NCBI GenBank assembly: GCA_025352435.1
Contig: JANXTN010000205.1
Location: 1-14,906, forward strand
Length of the DNA: 14,906 nucleotides
Reading direction: 5' to 3'
Origin: Ferruginibacter sp.
GTDB lineage: Bacteria > Bacteroidota > Bacteroidia > Chitinophagales > Chitinophagaceae
Shown: positions 14,031 through 14,906 of the stretch, piece after piece
Position numbering within the stretch: the first letter of the stretch is position 1
Layout of the letters: each line of letters begins with the position of its first letter
Position numbers and translations under genes: made by a program
Notes under the pieces: generated by a model
The model's input: the letters and a program-made list of their open reading frames with translations, nothing else
Told to the model about the DNA's origin: nothing
Databases searched by the model: none

Positions 14031-14906
14031 ATGGAAATAGATAAAACCACCCTTGCTGATCTTGTAATTTTTGATAGAGAAGATGAGTTCTCTGTTTTTA
14101 ATAAAATAAATTTCACGGTCACTTCTCGTGGAAAAGAACAATTAAGAAAAAATATTCTTGCTCCTCTGCCAGATGTGGATGCCATTAAAAATGTACAAAA
14201 AACATTATTGTTTATTATTAAGAATAAACAAAATTGGCCTACCATCATCACCAATGGAACAATAATGGTCATAGAAAAATTCTACGAAACCAATATAGAT
14301 TTAATTCCTGCCAAACCTTCTACTTTAGATGCATTCAGTTATAAAATTCTGCACAGCCACGATTTTTCATTGGTAAAATATTCCGTACGGCATTTTGTAG
14401 ATTTTATAAAAGGAATGAAAAAAGCAATAACGTTTTTTTTAAGCGAAGAAACAGCAGCTCCCTTAAAAAAACAATTAGTAGAGGCAAAAAAAATGTTGGA
14501 GAAAACAGCACTCAATATAATTGAAGAAAATAAAATGGCATCAGATCTTTCCCCATCTCAAATGCTCAAGCTTGCTCATTTTTTAAAATATAATTATAAA
14601 AGTAATATGCTGGACTTGCTTGCTATTTTTGGTAAGCTAGATGCATGGTATGGTATGGCTATGGCTGTCAAAAAATACAAGCTACAAATGCCTACTTTTA
14701 TTGAGAGTAACTTACCTCAATTAAGAGCCGAAAATTTATATCACTTAATGTTGGAAGAACCTGTTTCTTACAATGTGCAATTGACCCAATCAAAAAATTT
14801 TTTATTTCTTACTGGTGCAAATATGGCGGGCAAAAGCACCTTCATTAAAGCATGTGGAACGGCTGTCTATCTTGCACATACAGGCATGGGTGTACCCGCA
14901 AAAAAT
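14031..14906 (+). CDS. MutS-like ATPase without mismatch-recognition domain, 3' partial
   Basis: The frame is open from ATG 14031 to the window end, giving 292 residues. It starts directly in a MutS core-like helical region (TVTSRGKEQLRKNILAPLPDVDAI, at about residues 29-52, is the typical lever-domain opening), continues through charged helices, and reaches the ATPase domain with Walker A GANMAGKST at 262-270. The N-terminal mismatch-binding and connector domains of true MutS (with the Phe-x-Glu motif) are absent, so this belongs to the small MutS-like families rather than to repair MutS. Its function is not established, and it should not be assumed to act in mismatch repair. The Walker B, signature and any C-terminal nuclease parts lie beyond the window. 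The ATG follows the inverted-repeat gap, and no clear promoter was seen. Confidence 0.88.
   Translation, partial: MEIDKTTLADLVIFDREDEFSVFNKINFTVTSRGKEQLRKNILAPLPDVDAIKNVQKTLLFIIKNKQNWPTIITNGTIMVIEKFYETNIDLIPAKPSTLDAFSYKILHSHDFSLVKYSVRHFVDFIKGMKKAITFFLSEETAAPLKKQLVEAKKMLEKTALNIIEENKMASDLSPSQMLKLAHFLKYNYKSNMLDLLAIFGKLDAWYGMAMAVKKYKLQMPTFIESNLPQLRAENLYHLMLEEPVSYNVQLTQSKNFLFLTGANMAGKSTFIKACGTAVYLAHTGMGVPAKN

Overview
The window is ordinary chromosomal DNA of a Bacteroidota bacterium, A+T-rich and densely coding. The evidence is a PorT-type component of the type IX secretion system (T9SS), a secreted protease ending in a T9SS-like sorting domain, TAnnTTTG promoter elements, starts without Shine-Dalgarno sequences, and a dihydroorotase with the DDQVHFREPG signature that I associate with this phylum. 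Intergenic word-repeats of the 'gtcttgtgtctcaaatctaacatc' and 'tcaagaatcaag' kinds remind me of Chitinophagaceae, but that family assignment is inference.

Layout. Bases 1-1152 hold the 3' part of a GNAT-like acyltransferase gene that starts upstream. dnaX (1233-3014) follows, then pdhC (3094-4800, the E2 of pyruvate dehydrogenase with two lipoyl domains), closed by a strong terminator. A compact run of a GbsR/MarR-type regulator, a DCC-family thiol protein and a CoA-binding protein occupies 4914-6190, with gaps of 1 and 4 bases. Two exported proteins come next: a small unknown (6274-6720) and a metzincin-type protease (6791-8389), again closed by a terminator. engB lies on the minus strand (8581-9225), diverging from ubiE/menG, which overlaps porT. 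porT converges on a minus-strand Wzi/RemB-like outer-membrane protein across a bidirectional terminator. That gene diverges from pyrC (12588-13928). A MutS-like ATPase begins at 14031 and runs off the window.

How the genes fit together. Much is housekeeping: replication clamp loading, pyruvate oxidation, ribosome assembly, menaquinone synthesis and pyrimidine synthesis. The rest is cell envelope and secretion: porT, the T9SS-cargo protease and the Wzi/RemB-like barrel. No mobile element, CRISPR array, tRNA or rRNA was seen, and no gene-free stretch exceeds 300 bases.

The most notable signal is inside dnaX. An AGGAGGT sequence, an 11-base A run, a six-base spacer and a perfect 7-bp hairpin are arranged as in known dnaX frameshift sites. 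A TGA in the -1 frame and a TAG in the +1 frame would both end a gamma-like short product. The second notable signal is that the three flexible linkers of pdhC are written in the same kind of short repeat words that usually fill intergenic DNA in this group.
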